33,380 nt of DNA from Bacteroidales bacterium (GTDB taxonomy: Bacteria > Bacteroidota > Bacteroidia > Bacteroidales > Bacteroidaceae): contig SFIS01000030.1 in assembly GCA_004555245.1 (NCBI GenBank), positions 1-33,380 of the forward strand, written 5' to 3'. How positions within the stretch are numbered: position 1 is the first letter of the stretch; every line of letters starts with the position of its first letter. The position numbers and the translations under genes were made by a program. The notes below the pieces were generated by a model. That model made no database searches. It worked only from the letters and a program-made list of their open reading frames with translations, and was not told where the DNA came from. Positions 15,879 through 24,264 of this stretch are shown here, in pieces.

Positions 15879-15911
15879 AAAAAAAGGACTTACGAGAAAT
15901 CGTAAGTCCTT
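15879..15911 (-). terminator. Terminator of the tRNA gene
   Basis: A perfect 12-bp stem (15884-15895 with 15900-15911) with a GAAA-type tetraloop on the plus strand (TTTC on the minus). On the minus strand it is followed by seven T's (complement of 15879-15885, partly in the stem). It begins 12 bases past the tRNA 3' end, so it fits the minus-strand tRNA transcript. The T-run is one-sided, so it is not built for the Rpn gene. Confidence 0.9.
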
Positions 15912-15922
15912 GGTGTTTGATG

Positions 15923-15996
15923 TAGCGGGAGGGGGTCACGATCCCTCGACCTCCGGATTATGAATCCGACGCTCTAACCAGCTGAGCTATCCCGCC
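15923..15996 (-). tRNA. tRNA with CAU anticodon (Met type)
   Basis: The 74-nt minus-strand sequence folds into a full cloverleaf. The acceptor stem is GGCGGGA with TCCCGCT (pair 1-72 is G-U), and the D arm is GCTC...GAGC. The anticodon stem is TCGGA/TCCGG with loop TTCATAA. The T arm is GAGGG/CCCCC-like with one wobble pair, and the discriminator is A. The CCA end is not encoded. The anticodon CAU fits elongator Met, though a lysidine-modified Ile2 tRNA cannot be excluded by eye. The weak first pair recalls initiator tRNAs, but the anticodon stem lacks their three G-C pairs. Confidence 0.95.
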
Positions 15997-16046
15997 ATCA
16001 ACTCAAGAAAACACTATAAGATGACATGTTTCTTGATTTGCGGTTG

Positions 16047-16077
16047 CAAAGTTACTACATTTTTTTTATTCTGCAAA
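16047..16077 (-). promoter_or_regulatory. Promoter of the tRNA gene
   Basis: On the minus strand, TTTG (complement of 16074-16077), a 19-nt spacer and TAACTTTG (complement of 16047-16054) form a textbook Bacteroidetes promoter. The transcript would begin about 45 nt before the mature tRNA. It lies inside the upstream extension of the lptF frame, which supports a later start for that gene. Confidence 0.75.
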
Positions 16078-16114
16078 GAGTTTTGCCGTTTTTTTTGTCA
16101 TTTGTCTGTTTTTT

Positions 16115-16146
16115 TTCGTTTATGTCGATTTTTATTATTACTTTTG
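16115..16146 (+). promoter_or_regulatory. Candidate promoter for lptF
   Basis: TACTTTTG at 16139-16146 matches the TAnnTTTG element. Twenty bases upstream is TTCG (16115-16118), a weak fit to the -33 box. It is back-to-back with the tRNA promoter, so the two units diverge from this region. Confidence 0.5.
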
Positions 16147-16254
16147 CAACCCGAAACACCTCTTCCCACCTATTTATTATATATGCCGGTTCGGTATGCG
16201 GATGACGGCAGGCTGGTTGGGGTAAATGGACGGATAATAACGATACAGAAATCA

Positions 16255-18162
16255 ATGCAAGTCTTCAGACGCCTTGACATATTCATCGCACGGCAGTTCG
16301 CACTGCTTTTCGTCGGCACTTTCTGCATTAGCCAGTTTGTGCTGATGATGCAGTTCTTGTGGAGATATGTGGACGAACTGATTGGTAAGGGGCTGTCACT
16401 GGAGGTGCTGGCGCAGTTTTTCTGGTATATGGGACTGATGCTGGTGCCGCAGGCGTTGCCGCTCGCAATACTCCTCTCGTCGCTCATTACCTTTGGAAAT
16501 CTCGGAGAGAGCTCTGAACTGACAGCCATCAAGGCGGCGGGTATCTCGCTGATGCAGGCTTTCAGGTCGCTTATCGTCATCTCGGTGCTCATCATGTGCG
16601 GTTCGTTCTTTTTTCAGAACACCGTAGCACCTGAGGCGAACAAGAAGCTGGCGCAGCTGCTTGTGGCCATGAAACAGAAAAATCCTGAGCTGGAGATTCC
16701 TGAAGGTATCTTCTACGATGGCATACCTGACTGTAACATCTATGTCCAGAAAAAGGATATGGAGACGGGTATGCTGTACGGGGTGATGATATACAGAATG
16801 ACGGACTCGTTTGAGGATGCCGCCATCATCCTCGCTGACAGCGGCAGGCTCCAGACTACAGCGGACAAGAAGCACCTTCTGCTGCAGCTGCAGTCGGGAG
16901 AATGGTTTGAGAACATGAAGTCGCAGCAGCTTGTGGGAAACGCAAATGTGCCGTACAGACGTGAGACATTCGTGAAGAAGAACATCCTGCTCGACTTCGA
17001 TACAGAACTGAATATCTCTGACGATGTATTTGCCGGAGATGCCAGAGGCAAGAGCCTGAAGGACATCAGCGACGGACTGGAAAGAACTAACCACGCCCTC
17101 GATAGTATCGGAAAGGGCATCATGTATGACATGAGAAGGCAATATTTCGCCAAATACTCCGTTATGCACAAGGATACTGTGGAGGGAAAGAAACTTGTGG
17201 CTAAGGCGAGGGAAGGCGAGTATGACGCCGATTCTATTTATGAGAGCCTCTCGTCTGAAGAAAAGAAGACCGTCGTGTCGCAGGCTCTCAGCGAGGTAAA
17301 GATGGTGAACGACTATCTCGCTTTCGGGAGCATAATGGCGGCTGACGGCAACAGAACTATCAGGGAACATTATCTTGAATGGATAAACAAATACTCGACA
17401 GCGATTCTGTGCCTCGTCTTCTTCTTCATCGGTGCACCGCTCGGTGCCATCATACGCAAGGGAGGACTCGGAGTGCCTGTCATCGTCTCTGTCGTTGTGT
17501 TCATCATCTATTATGTACTGGACAATACGGGATTCAGAATGGCTCGCCTCGGAGAATGGCCGGTATGGCTTGCGAAGGGGCTTGCCCCGGTTATACTCGT
17601 CCCCACGGCGGTGTTCTTCACCTATAAGGCGAACAAAGACTCGATGGTATTCAACATCGACCTATACAAGAACGCGCTGATGAGACTGCTGGGGCTGAGG
17701 CTGAAACGGAGCATAAACATCAAGGAGGTGGTGATAAACGAACCGGAATACCTGCTCGACAAAATCTGTCTGCAGCGTGTGACGGAGGATATCGTAGCGT
17801 ACAACAAGGAACACAGGCTGTATCTGATGCCTAACGTTGTGAATGTCTTCTTCAGATACAGGCCAGACCATGAGATAGAACGCATCAACATGGAACTCGA
17901 ATCCGTCATCGACGACCTCGCCAACACACGAAGCAAGGAGATGATGAAACAACTGAAACTTTATCCCGTACTCTCCGTAAAGGCGCACACCAGACCGTTT
18001 GACAGAAAATGGAAGAATATCGCGGCGTTCATAGCTTTCCCCGTCGGAACATTCCTCTACTTGAGGATGTGGCGCTTCAGACTCAGACTTCTAAAGGATT
18101 TGAAAACTATTCATGCCGTCAACGACAATGTTGTCAGACTGATAGACGGGATGAATAAATGA
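16255..18162 (+). CDS. LptF/LptG-type permease of lipopolysaccharide export, 635 aa
   Basis: YjgP/YjgQ family inner-membrane protein. With LptB ATPase and LptC it extracts lipopolysaccharide from the inner membrane toward the outer membrane. Membrane segments lie near residues 14-36, 55-79 and 104-122, then three more near 380-397, 405-425 and 437-455. The large periplasmic jellyroll-like region sits between the third and fourth. GNLGESSELTAIKAAGISL (82-99) is the conserved cytoplasmic loop. About 180 residues follow the last core helix, with another hydrophobic stretch near 582-600, longer than in E. coli LptF or LptG. The frame is open from 16021, but I chose the ATG at 16255 because the family normally begins with a short RLDIFIARQF-type lead-in and both promoters lie upstream. 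An ATG at 16183 is the alternative. Confidence 0.88.
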   Translation: MQVFRRLDIFIARQFALLFVGTFCISQFVLMMQFLWRYVDELIGKGLSLEVLAQFFWYMGLMLVPQALPLAILLSSLITFGNLGESSELTAIKAAGISLMQAFRSLIVISVLIMCGSFFFQNTVAPEANKKLAQLLVAMKQKNPELEIPEGIFYDGIPDCNIYVQKKDMETGMLYGVMIYRMTDSFEDAAIILADSGRLQTTADKKHLLLQLQSGEWFENMKSQQLVGNANVPYRRETFVKKNILLDFDTELNISDDVFAGDARGKSLKDISDGLERTNHALDSIGKGIMYDMRRQYFAKYSVMHKDTVEGKKLVAKAREGEYDADSIYESLSSEEKKTVVSQALSEVKMVNDYLAFGSIMAADGNRTIREHYLEWINKYSTAILCLVFFFIGAPLGAIIRKGGLGVPVIVSVVVFIIYYVLDNTGFRMARLGEWPVWLAKGLAPVILVPTAVFFTYKANKDSMVFNIDLYKNALMRLLGLRLKRSINIKEVVINEPEYLLDKICLQRVTEDIVAYNKEHRLYLMPNVVNVFFRYRPDHEIERINMELESVIDDLANTRSKEMMKQLKLYPVLSVKAHTRPFDRKWKNIAAFIAFPVGTFLYLRMWRFRLRLLKDLKTIHAVNDNVVRLIDGMNK

Positions 18163-18308
18163 AACTGACTGCAAAGAAACGAGACCGCATATTCTGTAAG
18201 ACTACACCTTATTATATATATAGCCTCAGACAGACATGAAGGCGATATGCAGACGATAAAGTGAAATAACGAACTTTTGAAAAAAAACATAAAATAGCAT
18301 TACAAATC

Positions 18309-19502
18309 ATGAGCCAATTATCAGACCGATTAAACCGACTATCTCCTTCTGCTACGTTAGCAATGTCGCAGAAAAGTTCTGAGATGAAAGCCCAAGGCAT
18401 CGATGTCATCAATCTTAGTGTGGGGGAACCAGACTTCAATACTCCTGACCACATCAAGGCAGCTGCCATCAAGGCTGTCGAGGATAACTGGAGCAGGTAC
18501 AGCCCCGTTCCCGGATACCCCGGCCTGCGCGACGCCATCGTCAAGAAACTGAAGACGGAAAACGGACTGGACTATTCTCCCGCACAGATCCTGTGTTCTA
18601 ACGGTGCGAAACAGTCTGTCTGCAACGCCATCATGGCATTGGTGAATGCAGGAGACGAAGTGATCATACCAGCACCTTACTGGGTAAGCTATCCGCAGAT
18701 GGTGCTGCTTGCCGAAGGAACACCGGTTGTCGTCGAGGCTCCCATAGAGCAAGATTTCAAAATCACACCCCAACAGCTCGAGGCTGCCATCACACCCAAG
18801 ACGAGAGCCCTCGTCCTCTGCTCGCCCTCTAACCCTACTGGCTCCGTATATAGCAAAGACGAACTGCGAGCCCTGAAAGATGTCCTCCTCAGGCACGAAA
18901 GGGTCATCGTCATTGCCGACGAGATATACGAACACATCAACTATGTGGGTGAACATGCTTCGATGGCAGCGTTCGACGATATAAAGGACAGAGTGGTTGT
19001 GATAAACGGTGTGTCTAAAGCCTATGCCATGACGGGATGGAGAATAGGATTCATCGCCGCTCCAGAATGGATTGTCAAAGGATGCAACAAGCTGCAGGGA
19101 CAATACACCTCGGGACCGTGCTCCGTATCGCAGAAGGCGGCAGAAGCGGCTTTCAATGGTAGCCAGCAGTGTGTGGAGGATATGAGGAAGGCTTTCGAGC
19201 GGAGAAAAGACCTCATCGTGAAACTCGCCAAGGAGATTCCGGGACTCGAGGTGAACAACCCGCAGGGCGCATTCTATCTCTTCCCGAAATGCTCTGCATT
19301 CTTCGGAAAGAGCTGCGGCGGCAAGACCGTAAACTCCTCTACTGACCTCGCACTCTTCATTCTCGAAGATGCACATGTAGCTACGGTGGCAGGCGATGCT
19401 TTCGGTTCGCCAGAGTGTTTCCGCATGAGTTACGCCACAAGTGACGAGAATATCGTCGAAGCCATGAGACGTATCAAGGAAAGCCTCGCAAAACTCAAAT
19501 AA
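18309..19502 (+). CDS. aspC: Class I pyridoxal-phosphate aminotransferase (aspartate type), 397 aa
   Basis: Fold-type I aminotransferase, probably moving the amino group of aspartate to 2-oxoglutarate; this subgroup may also accept prephenate or aromatic substrates. The Schiff-base lysine is Lys237 in VSKAYAMTGWRIG. Other landmarks are NLSVGEPDF (35-43), YWVSYP (124-129), the cofactor-binding SPSNPTG (172-178), DEIYEHI (204-210), and the C-terminal FRMSYATS carrying the substrate-carboxylate arginine. Length is normal for the family (about 395). It lies 146 bp after lptF in the same direction; the gap shows no strong promoter, so read-through is possible. The specific substrate is inferred. 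Confidence 0.9.
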   Translation: MSQLSDRLNRLSPSATLAMSQKSSEMKAQGIDVINLSVGEPDFNTPDHIKAAAIKAVEDNWSRYSPVPGYPGLRDAIVKKLKTENGLDYSPAQILCSNGAKQSVCNAIMALVNAGDEVIIPAPYWVSYPQMVLLAEGTPVVVEAPIEQDFKITPQQLEAAITPKTRALVLCSPSNPTGSVYSKDELRALKDVLLRHERVIVIADEIYEHINYVGEHASMAAFDDIKDRVVVINGVSKAYAMTGWRIGFIAAPEWIVKGCNKLQGQYTSGPCSVSQKAAEAAFNGSQQCVEDMRKAFERRKDLIVKLAKEIPGLEVNNPQGAFYLFPKCSAFFGKSCGGKTVNSSTDLALFILEDAHVATVAGDAFGSPECFRMSYATSDENIVEAMRRIKESLAKLK

Positions 19503-19513
19503 TCAAGCAGAAA

Positions 19514-19531
19514 GAAACCTTTGCAGGTTTC
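19514..19531 (+). terminator. Weak hairpin after the aminotransferase
   Basis: GAAACCT (19514-19520) and AGGTTTC (19525-19531) pair around TTGC, about 12 bases after the stop. There is no T-run, so termination would be weak. The rest of the 336-bp gap to exbB holds the exbB promoter and a long leader. Confidence 0.35.
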
Positions 19532-19622
19532 ATGCACATATCGGGAATGCGGAATGACGCTGTGACAGACGATTATGCGAAACAGGAAAATTCGAGAAAT
19601 TCAAGTTAAAAAAGATTAACAG

Positions 19623-19655
19623 ATTGTCTCGTTAGCAAAAAAATAACTATCTTTG
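19623..19655 (+). promoter_or_regulatory. Likely promoter of the exb-tonB cluster
   Basis: TATCTTTG at 19648-19655 fits the -7 consensus exactly. ATTG at 19623-19626, 21 nt upstream, is a fair -33 box. Transcription would begin near 19662, leaving a leader of about 175 nt before exbB. Confidence 0.6.
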
Positions 19656-19838
19656 CGAATGAAAAATCAATGTCGAAGGAACATTCCATCTGCTTCAAAT
19701 GTCGTTTTTGATGCAGAATGCTTCTCTTTGCGCACAATCTTTCCAATTTGAATACCGATAAACCACACACCGTCAAACCATCAAACCACTGAAAAATCAT
19801 ATTTTTAATTTATTAATAACTAAATCTAAAAAAACATT

Positions 19839-20675
19839 ATGGCAAATTCTCAGAAACCAGCCCCAGCAAAGAAAAAGCAGGGCTTCCAGGGCGTTCGCGC
19901 TGCGATTTGGATTATTGTTATCTGCTTCATCGCAGGTGTGGCATTCTTCGAGTTCGTGCTCGGTAATCCTTCAAACTTCCAGGGTGGCGACAACGCCAAC
20001 GCTCCTCTCCCAGGCAACCTCCTCGGTACAATCTATAAAGGTGGTATCGTCGTGCCGGTCATCATCACTCTCCTCTTCACTGTGGTAGCCCTCTCTGTTG
20101 AGCGTGCTCTCGCCCTCAACACTGCTAACGGCAAAGGCAAGCTCGGCAGATTCGTACGCGACGTGAAGGCTGCTGTTACTGCAGGTGACATGACAAAGGC
20201 TCAGCAGCTCTGCGACAAGCAGCAGGGTGTTGTCGGCAATGTTGTTACAGCTTCGCTCAAGGCTTACGCTGAGATGGAAAGCGCAACAGGTCTCAAGAAA
20301 GAGCAGAAGGTTGCCAAGATTCAGCAGGCTCACGAAGAGGCAGTACAGCTCGAGATGCCAACTCTCCAGATGAACATGCCTATCCTCGCTACTCTCGTTA
20401 CTCTTGGTACTCTTACCGCCCTCTTCGGTACTGTGGTTGGTATGATCAAGTCATTCGCCGCTCTTGCAGCAGGTGGTGGCGGTGACTCGCTCGAACTCTC
20501 TACTGGTATCTCTGAGGCCCTCGTAAATACTGCATCTGGTATTTTGACATCTTGGTGCGCCGTTATTGCTTATAACTTCTACTCAAACAAGATCGATAAG
20601 CTCACTTACGCTCTTGACGAGGTTGGTTACACTATCGCTAAGACATACGAGGCTAACCACACAGAAGAGGCTTAA
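19839..20675 (+). CDS. exbB: ExbB/TolQ/MotA-family proton channel protein, 278 aa
   Basis: Inner-membrane stator subunit that, with ExbD, uses the proton gradient to energise TonB. Hydrophobic segments lie at about 21-41, 69-87, 182-204 and 228-248. The two C-terminal ones carry the family pattern (TLVTLGTLTALFGTVVGMIKSF and ISEALVNTASGI). The first helix is an N-terminal addition, preceded by a basic stretch (PAPAKKKQGF), common in Bacteroidetes homologues. It heads a four-gene cluster exbB-exbD-exbD-tonB, with a 33-bp gap to the next gene. The TolQ alternative is less likely because TonB, not TolA, is encoded downstream. Confidence 0.93.
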   Translation: MANSQKPAPAKKKQGFQGVRAAIWIIVICFIAGVAFFEFVLGNPSNFQGGDNANAPLPGNLLGTIYKGGIVVPVIITLLFTVVALSVERALALNTANGKGKLGRFVRDVKAAVTAGDMTKAQQLCDKQQGVVGNVVTASLKAYAEMESATGLKKEQKVAKIQQAHEEAVQLEMPTLQMNMPILATLVTLGTLTALFGTVVGMIKSFAALAAGGGGDSLELSTGISEALVNTASGILTSWCAVIAYNFYSNKIDKLTYALDEVGYTIAKTYEANHTEEA

Positions 20676-20708
20676 TCTTTTTACTAACCCTTTAAAACTT
20701 TTATCACT

Positions 20709-21329
20709 ATGGGTAAAGTAAAAATAAAGAAAGCCGACGTCTGGATTGATATGACACCTATGTCAGACGTGATGGTGCTTCTCCTCACATTCTTCATGTT
20801 GACTTCTACGTTCGTGAAGAATGAGGCGGTGAAGGTCAATACGCCTGGGTCAGTGTCAGAAATCAAAGTTCCAGAAACAGAAGTTCTGCAGATTCTTGTC
20901 GATAAGGAAGGAAAAATCTTTATCGGACTTGACAAACCGGGATACATGCAGGAAATGCTCGATAACTTCAAGTCTTCTGTATCAAACCTGAGCCTTGTGC
21001 CGGCGCAGGAGAAGAATTTTGTCGGACTTGCATCCTTCGGTACACCCGTTGCAGAAATGTCTAATGTCCTCAAGCACGAGGCATCTGAAATCAACGAACT
21101 ACAGAAGACAATGGGAATCCCTACCGACAGTATCAACGGAGGTATGAGTGAGTTCCAGATGTGGGTCGATGCAGCGAGAAACTCTTCATTCGGAAGCGAT
21201 ATGAAGATAGCCATCAAGGCTGACGCCGCTACACCTTACAAAGTGGTTAAGAAGATGATGTCTGAGCTTCAGGATATGTCAGAGAACCGTTACTATCTTA
21301 TAACATCGTTAAAGAAGGAGGGTGAATAA
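20709..21329 (+). CDS. exbD: ExbD/TolR-family protein, first copy, 206 aa
   Basis: Stator partner of ExbB. A single membrane helix (about 17-36) follows a short cytoplasmic lead. The proton-carrying aspartate is Asp20, in DMTPMSDVMVLLLTFFML. The remainder is periplasmic and longer than in E. coli ExbD (141 aa), with a central insertion (about 85-160) before the final beta region (KIAIKADAATPYKVVKKMM). It ends 2 bp before the second exbD. Two different ExbDs per cluster is the normal Bacteroidetes arrangement. Confidence 0.92.
   Translation: MGKVKIKKADVWIDMTPMSDVMVLLLTFFMLTSTFVKNEAVKVNTPGSVSEIKVPETEVLQILVDKEGKIFIGLDKPGYMQEMLDNFKSSVSNLSLVPAQEKNFVGLASFGTPVAEMSNVLKHEASEINELQKTMGIPTDSINGGMSEFQMWVDAARNSSFGSDMKIAIKADAATPYKVVKKMMSELQDMSENRYYLITSLKKEGE
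21315..21321 (+). promoter_or_regulatory. Shine-Dalgarno-like site for the second exbD
   Basis: AAGGAGG lies 10 bases before the ATG at 21332, inside the last codons of the first exbD. Such a full site is uncommon in Bacteroidetes, where most starts lack one. It may simply arise from the KKEGE codons, or may help re-initiation after the close stop. Confidence 0.45.
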
Positions 21330-21331
21330 TT

Positions 21332-21976
21332 ATGGCAAAGAAAAAAGGCTCAAGACAGAAAAAAGTCCAGACCCGTGTCGATTTCACCCCGATGGTGGAT
21401 ATGATGATGCTTCTTATCACTTTCTTCATGCTGTGTACCTCTCTGAGCAAACCTCAGTCAATGCAGCTTACGATGCCAAGTAACGATAAGAACGTACAGG
21501 AGCAGGACCGTGGAGCGACGAAGGCTTCGCAAACCATTACGCTCTATCTTGCCGGAAATGATGCTATCTACCATGTGGACGGCATACCTGAGTACGACAA
21601 CCCTGCCTGTCTCAAAAAGACAACATGGGGAGCGGAAGGAATACGTGACGTGCTCATCAACCACACCACCGAGGACGGATACACGCCTGTGAAGAACATC
21701 AAGGCCTCCAAGGCTCTTCTCGATGCTGAACGTGCTAAAGACAAGTCAATGTCTGATTCCGTGTATAACGCACGTCTTGAGAAAATCAAGAAAGGTGAGC
21801 TCGAAACCGGCAAGGTGCCTACACTGACTATCATCATCAAAGCTCTCGACACCGCTTCTTACAAGAATCTTGTGGATGCGCTCGACGAGATGCAGATATG
21901 TGCAATTGGTAAGTATGTTATCGACCAGATCAACGAAGATGACCTCAAGCTGCTCAATGCTGCCGGCATCAAATGA
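21332..21976 (+). CDS. exbD: ExbD/TolR-family protein, second copy, 214 aa
   Basis: Second ExbD-type subunit. A very basic N-terminus (MAKKKGSRQKKVQTR) precedes the membrane helix (about 19-38). The key aspartate is Asp23 in FTPMVDMMMLLITFFML. The periplasmic part is only weakly similar to the first copy and ends in VDALDEMQICAIGKYVIDQI. It is 46 bp upstream of tonB. Divergence between the two copies suggests distinct roles in a hetero-oligomer rather than a recent duplication. Confidence 0.92.
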   Translation: MAKKKGSRQKKVQTRVDFTPMVDMMMLLITFFMLCTSLSKPQSMQLTMPSNDKNVQEQDRGATKASQTITLYLAGNDAIYHVDGIPEYDNPACLKKTTWGAEGIRDVLINHTTEDGYTPVKNIKASKALLDAERAKDKSMSDSVYNARLEKIKKGELETGKVPTLTIIIKALDTASYKNLVDALDEMQICAIGKYVIDQINEDDLKLLNAAGIK

Positions 21977-22022
21977 TTGAAGTCTGATAACCATCATTAA
22001 ACCCATAAACAGAAATATCACT

Positions 22023-22856
22023 ATGTCTAAGATAGATCTTATTTCAAATGATTGGACCGACCTCGTCTTTGAAGGTCGCAATCAGGCCTATGGTGCTTAC
22101 CCCTTGCGCAAAGGTACCGGCAAACGTAATGTCATCTCGATGATTTTCGTTGCCGCCGTAGCAGCTGTAGCATACATAGGACTCGCAGCATACAACTCGT
22201 ATCAGGAACAGCAGAAAGCTCGCTTCGAAGCCGAAATGGAAGCTTCTCTCCTCGAACAGAAGAAAGAAGCCAAGGTAGAGAAAAAGGCTGAGGCTCCGAA
22301 GATTGAACAGGTACAGAAAGTAGAGAAGGTGAAATCTTCTATCGCGTTCACGCCGCCTGTCATCAAGAAAGACTCTGAGGTTAAGCCAGAAGAGGAAATG
22401 AAGACTCAGGACGAGCTTAACGAGAACAAGACCGCCATCGGTGCGTTCGACGTCAAGGGTAACGACGAAGAAGGTGGTACTGTCCTCAAGGCTGTTGAGG
22501 AAATCGCTACTCCGGAACCTCCCAAGCACGAGGAAGAGAACAAAGTGTTTGACGTTGTGGAGCAGATGCCGTCATTCCCTGGCGGACAGGCTGCACTTAT
22601 GTCATTCCTGCATGACCACATCAAATATCCTGCTGTCGCTGAGGAGAACGGTATTCAGGGACGTGTAACCGTACAGTTTGTCGTTGAGAAGGACGGTAGC
22701 GTGACAGATGTCAGAATCATGAAGTCTGTTGACCCGTCGCTCGACAAAGAGGCTGAGCGCGTCGTGAAATCCATGCCTAAGTGGATTCCTGGCAAGCAGA
22801 ATGGCTCGCCTGTACGTGTGAACTACTATGTTCCTGTAGTGTTCCGCCTGCAGTAA
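22023..22856 (+). CDS. tonB: TonB energy transducer, 277 aa
   Basis: Links the ExbBD motor to outer-membrane TonB-dependent transporters, including SusC-type importers. The N-terminus (DWTDLVFEGRNQAYGAYPLRK) is the typical Bacteroidetes lead. One membrane helix lies at about 37-56. A charged Lys/Glu/Pro linker (about 65-172) spans the periplasm. The C-terminal domain (about 178-277) shows QMPSFPGGQAALMSFL, KYP, GRVTVQFVVEKDGSV and the closing VNYYVPVVFRLQ. Last of the four-gene motor cluster, it is followed by a long hairpin. Confidence 0.94.
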   Translation: MSKIDLISNDWTDLVFEGRNQAYGAYPLRKGTGKRNVISMIFVAAVAAVAYIGLAAYNSYQEQQKARFEAEMEASLLEQKKEAKVEKKAEAPKIEQVQKVEKVKSSIAFTPPVIKKDSEVKPEEEMKTQDELNENKTAIGAFDVKGNDEEGGTVLKAVEEIATPEPPKHEEENKVFDVVEQMPSFPGGQAALMSFLHDHIKYPAVAEENGIQGRVTVQFVVEKDGSVTDVRIMKSVDPSLDKEAERVVKSMPKWIPGKQNGSPVRVNYYVPVVFRLQ

Positions 22857-22908
22857 TATTGTCCATCCATTATCAGAATGTATGAACAACTTACATAGCT
22901 AATCTCAT

Positions 22909-22971
22909 AAGTGAAGAGTAGTGGTGAACCTTCTCCCCGTAAAAGAGAGGATGTCTCTCTACTCTTCACTT
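22909..22971 (+). terminator. Long hairpin after tonB
   Basis: A perfect 13-bp inverted repeat (22909-22921 with 22959-22971) encloses 37 bases that can form a small inner stem (GAGAG with CTCTC). Only TTTCTG follows, so termination is uncertain. It may instead lower, not stop, read-through into the PstS-like gene. Confidence 0.5.
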
Positions 22972-23092
22972 TCTGAATTTCTCCCACATCCGTCTCTCAT
23001 AAACAGACAATGCGGATGACTGAAACAAGGCAGCCTCCTACGCTGCCATAGATACCTGCCTGCAATCTTCGGCAAGACAAAATCATACTGAA

Positions 23093-24076
23093 ATGAAATC
23101 CAATTTCACACATAGCTCATTTATGCGGAGCAGCCTGCTCATCTCTGTCGCAATAGTCACATTGTTGGTTTTCTGTGCCTGCAACAGACAGAAGTCCAAG
23201 AATGCGAGGACAGATACTTATGCTTCCGGCACAATGACACTCATGTGCGATGAAAGTTTCAGCCCTATCATCAACGAAGAACTGAAGGTCTTCCACGCAA
23301 CTTACCGTGATGCCAAGGTCACGCCTGTCTATACAAACGAGCTTGATGCCTTCAACGCTCTCATGAAGCAGGATGTCCACCTCATCATTGCGGCACGCAA
23401 CTTCAACGAGAAAGAGTTGAACTATTTCAAGACCAACGGTCTGCAGCCACGCTATTTCCCTCTCGGATATGACGGAATGGCACTGATATGCAACAACCAG
23501 AACACCGATTCGTGCATCACAGTGAATGATGTGCGTCGCATCCTCAGCGGCAAGGTGACGAACTGGAACGAGGTGAATGAAGGTTCCAAGCTCGGCGAGA
23601 TAGATGTCGTCTTCGACAACAACAAATCTGCGGCCGTTCACTATGCCGTTGATTCCATACTTGGCGGGACACCGATTAACAGCCCAAACATAACGGCTGT
23701 GAAAACAAGTGCCGAGGTAATCAACTATGTGGAGAAGACTCCCAATGCCATAGGCATCATCGGAAGCAACTGGCTGAACGACAAACGTGACACCACCAAT
23801 GTCACATTCAAGAAAAACATCACGGTCATGTCTGTGTCAAAACTGGACAAGGCAACCGAGATGAACAGCTGGAAACCATATCAGCTCTATCTTCTTGACG
23901 GACGCTATCCTTTCGCCAGGACAGTCTATGCACTCCTTGTAGATCCGTACCACGGCTTGCCTGTCGGAGTGGCAAACTTCATGCAGTCGCCTATAGGACA
24001 GAAGATAATTCTCAAATCCGCACTCCTGCCATACAGAGGAGACCTTACGTTCAGGAAAGTCAATGTCAAGGAGTAG
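23093..24076 (+). CDS. PstS-like phosphate/anion-binding lipoprotein, 327 aa
   Basis: Periplasmic-binding-protein fold of the PstS type. The N-terminal hydrophobic stretch ends VFCAC (Cys30), an imperfect but plausible lipobox. The body begins TMTLMCDESFSPIINEELKVF and contains the family blocks VNDVRRILSGKVTNWNEVNEGSK and AIGIIGSNWL. The classic phosphate-binding Ser-Gly-Thr run is not obvious, so the ligand is uncertain. No pstC, pstA or pstB gene is nearby. It sits between tonB and the TPR gene, an order found in many Bacteroidales, which suggests a role in TonB-dependent transport or cell-envelope function rather than standard ABC phosphate import. That role is inferred. Confidence 0.82.
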   Translation: MKSNFTHSSFMRSSLLISVAIVTLLVFCACNRQKSKNARTDTYASGTMTLMCDESFSPIINEELKVFHATYRDAKVTPVYTNELDAFNALMKQDVHLIIAARNFNEKELNYFKTNGLQPRYFPLGYDGMALICNNQNTDSCITVNDVRRILSGKVTNWNEVNEGSKLGEIDVVFDNNKSAAVHYAVDSILGGTPINSPNITAVKTSAEVINYVEKTPNAIGIIGSNWLNDKRDTTNVTFKKNITVMSVSKLDKATEMNSWKPYQLYLLDGRYPFARTVYALLVDPYHGLPVGVANFMQSPIGQKIILKSALLPYRGDLTFRKVNVKE

Positions 24077-24264
24077 GAGTATGAATCTTTCTCTTCAACG
24101 GTGTCGCAATCACATTCCCGTTTTTTCGATACATCTCGCAGACGCGTCAAGGTTCATTATGATTGCAAGCCCGGCAGAAAACATTATTTAATATATAACC
24201 ACAAACAAAAAACAAAGGTATTATCAAGATTATCATCAAAACGAAAAGAAAACCATCCACGATT

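Noticed and set aside
16021..16254. Hydrophobic N-terminal extension of the lptF frame (FFLFCKEFCRFFCHLSVFF)
   Set aside because: It arises from T-rich DNA holding the tRNA and lptF promoters. The family start fits the ATG at 16255.
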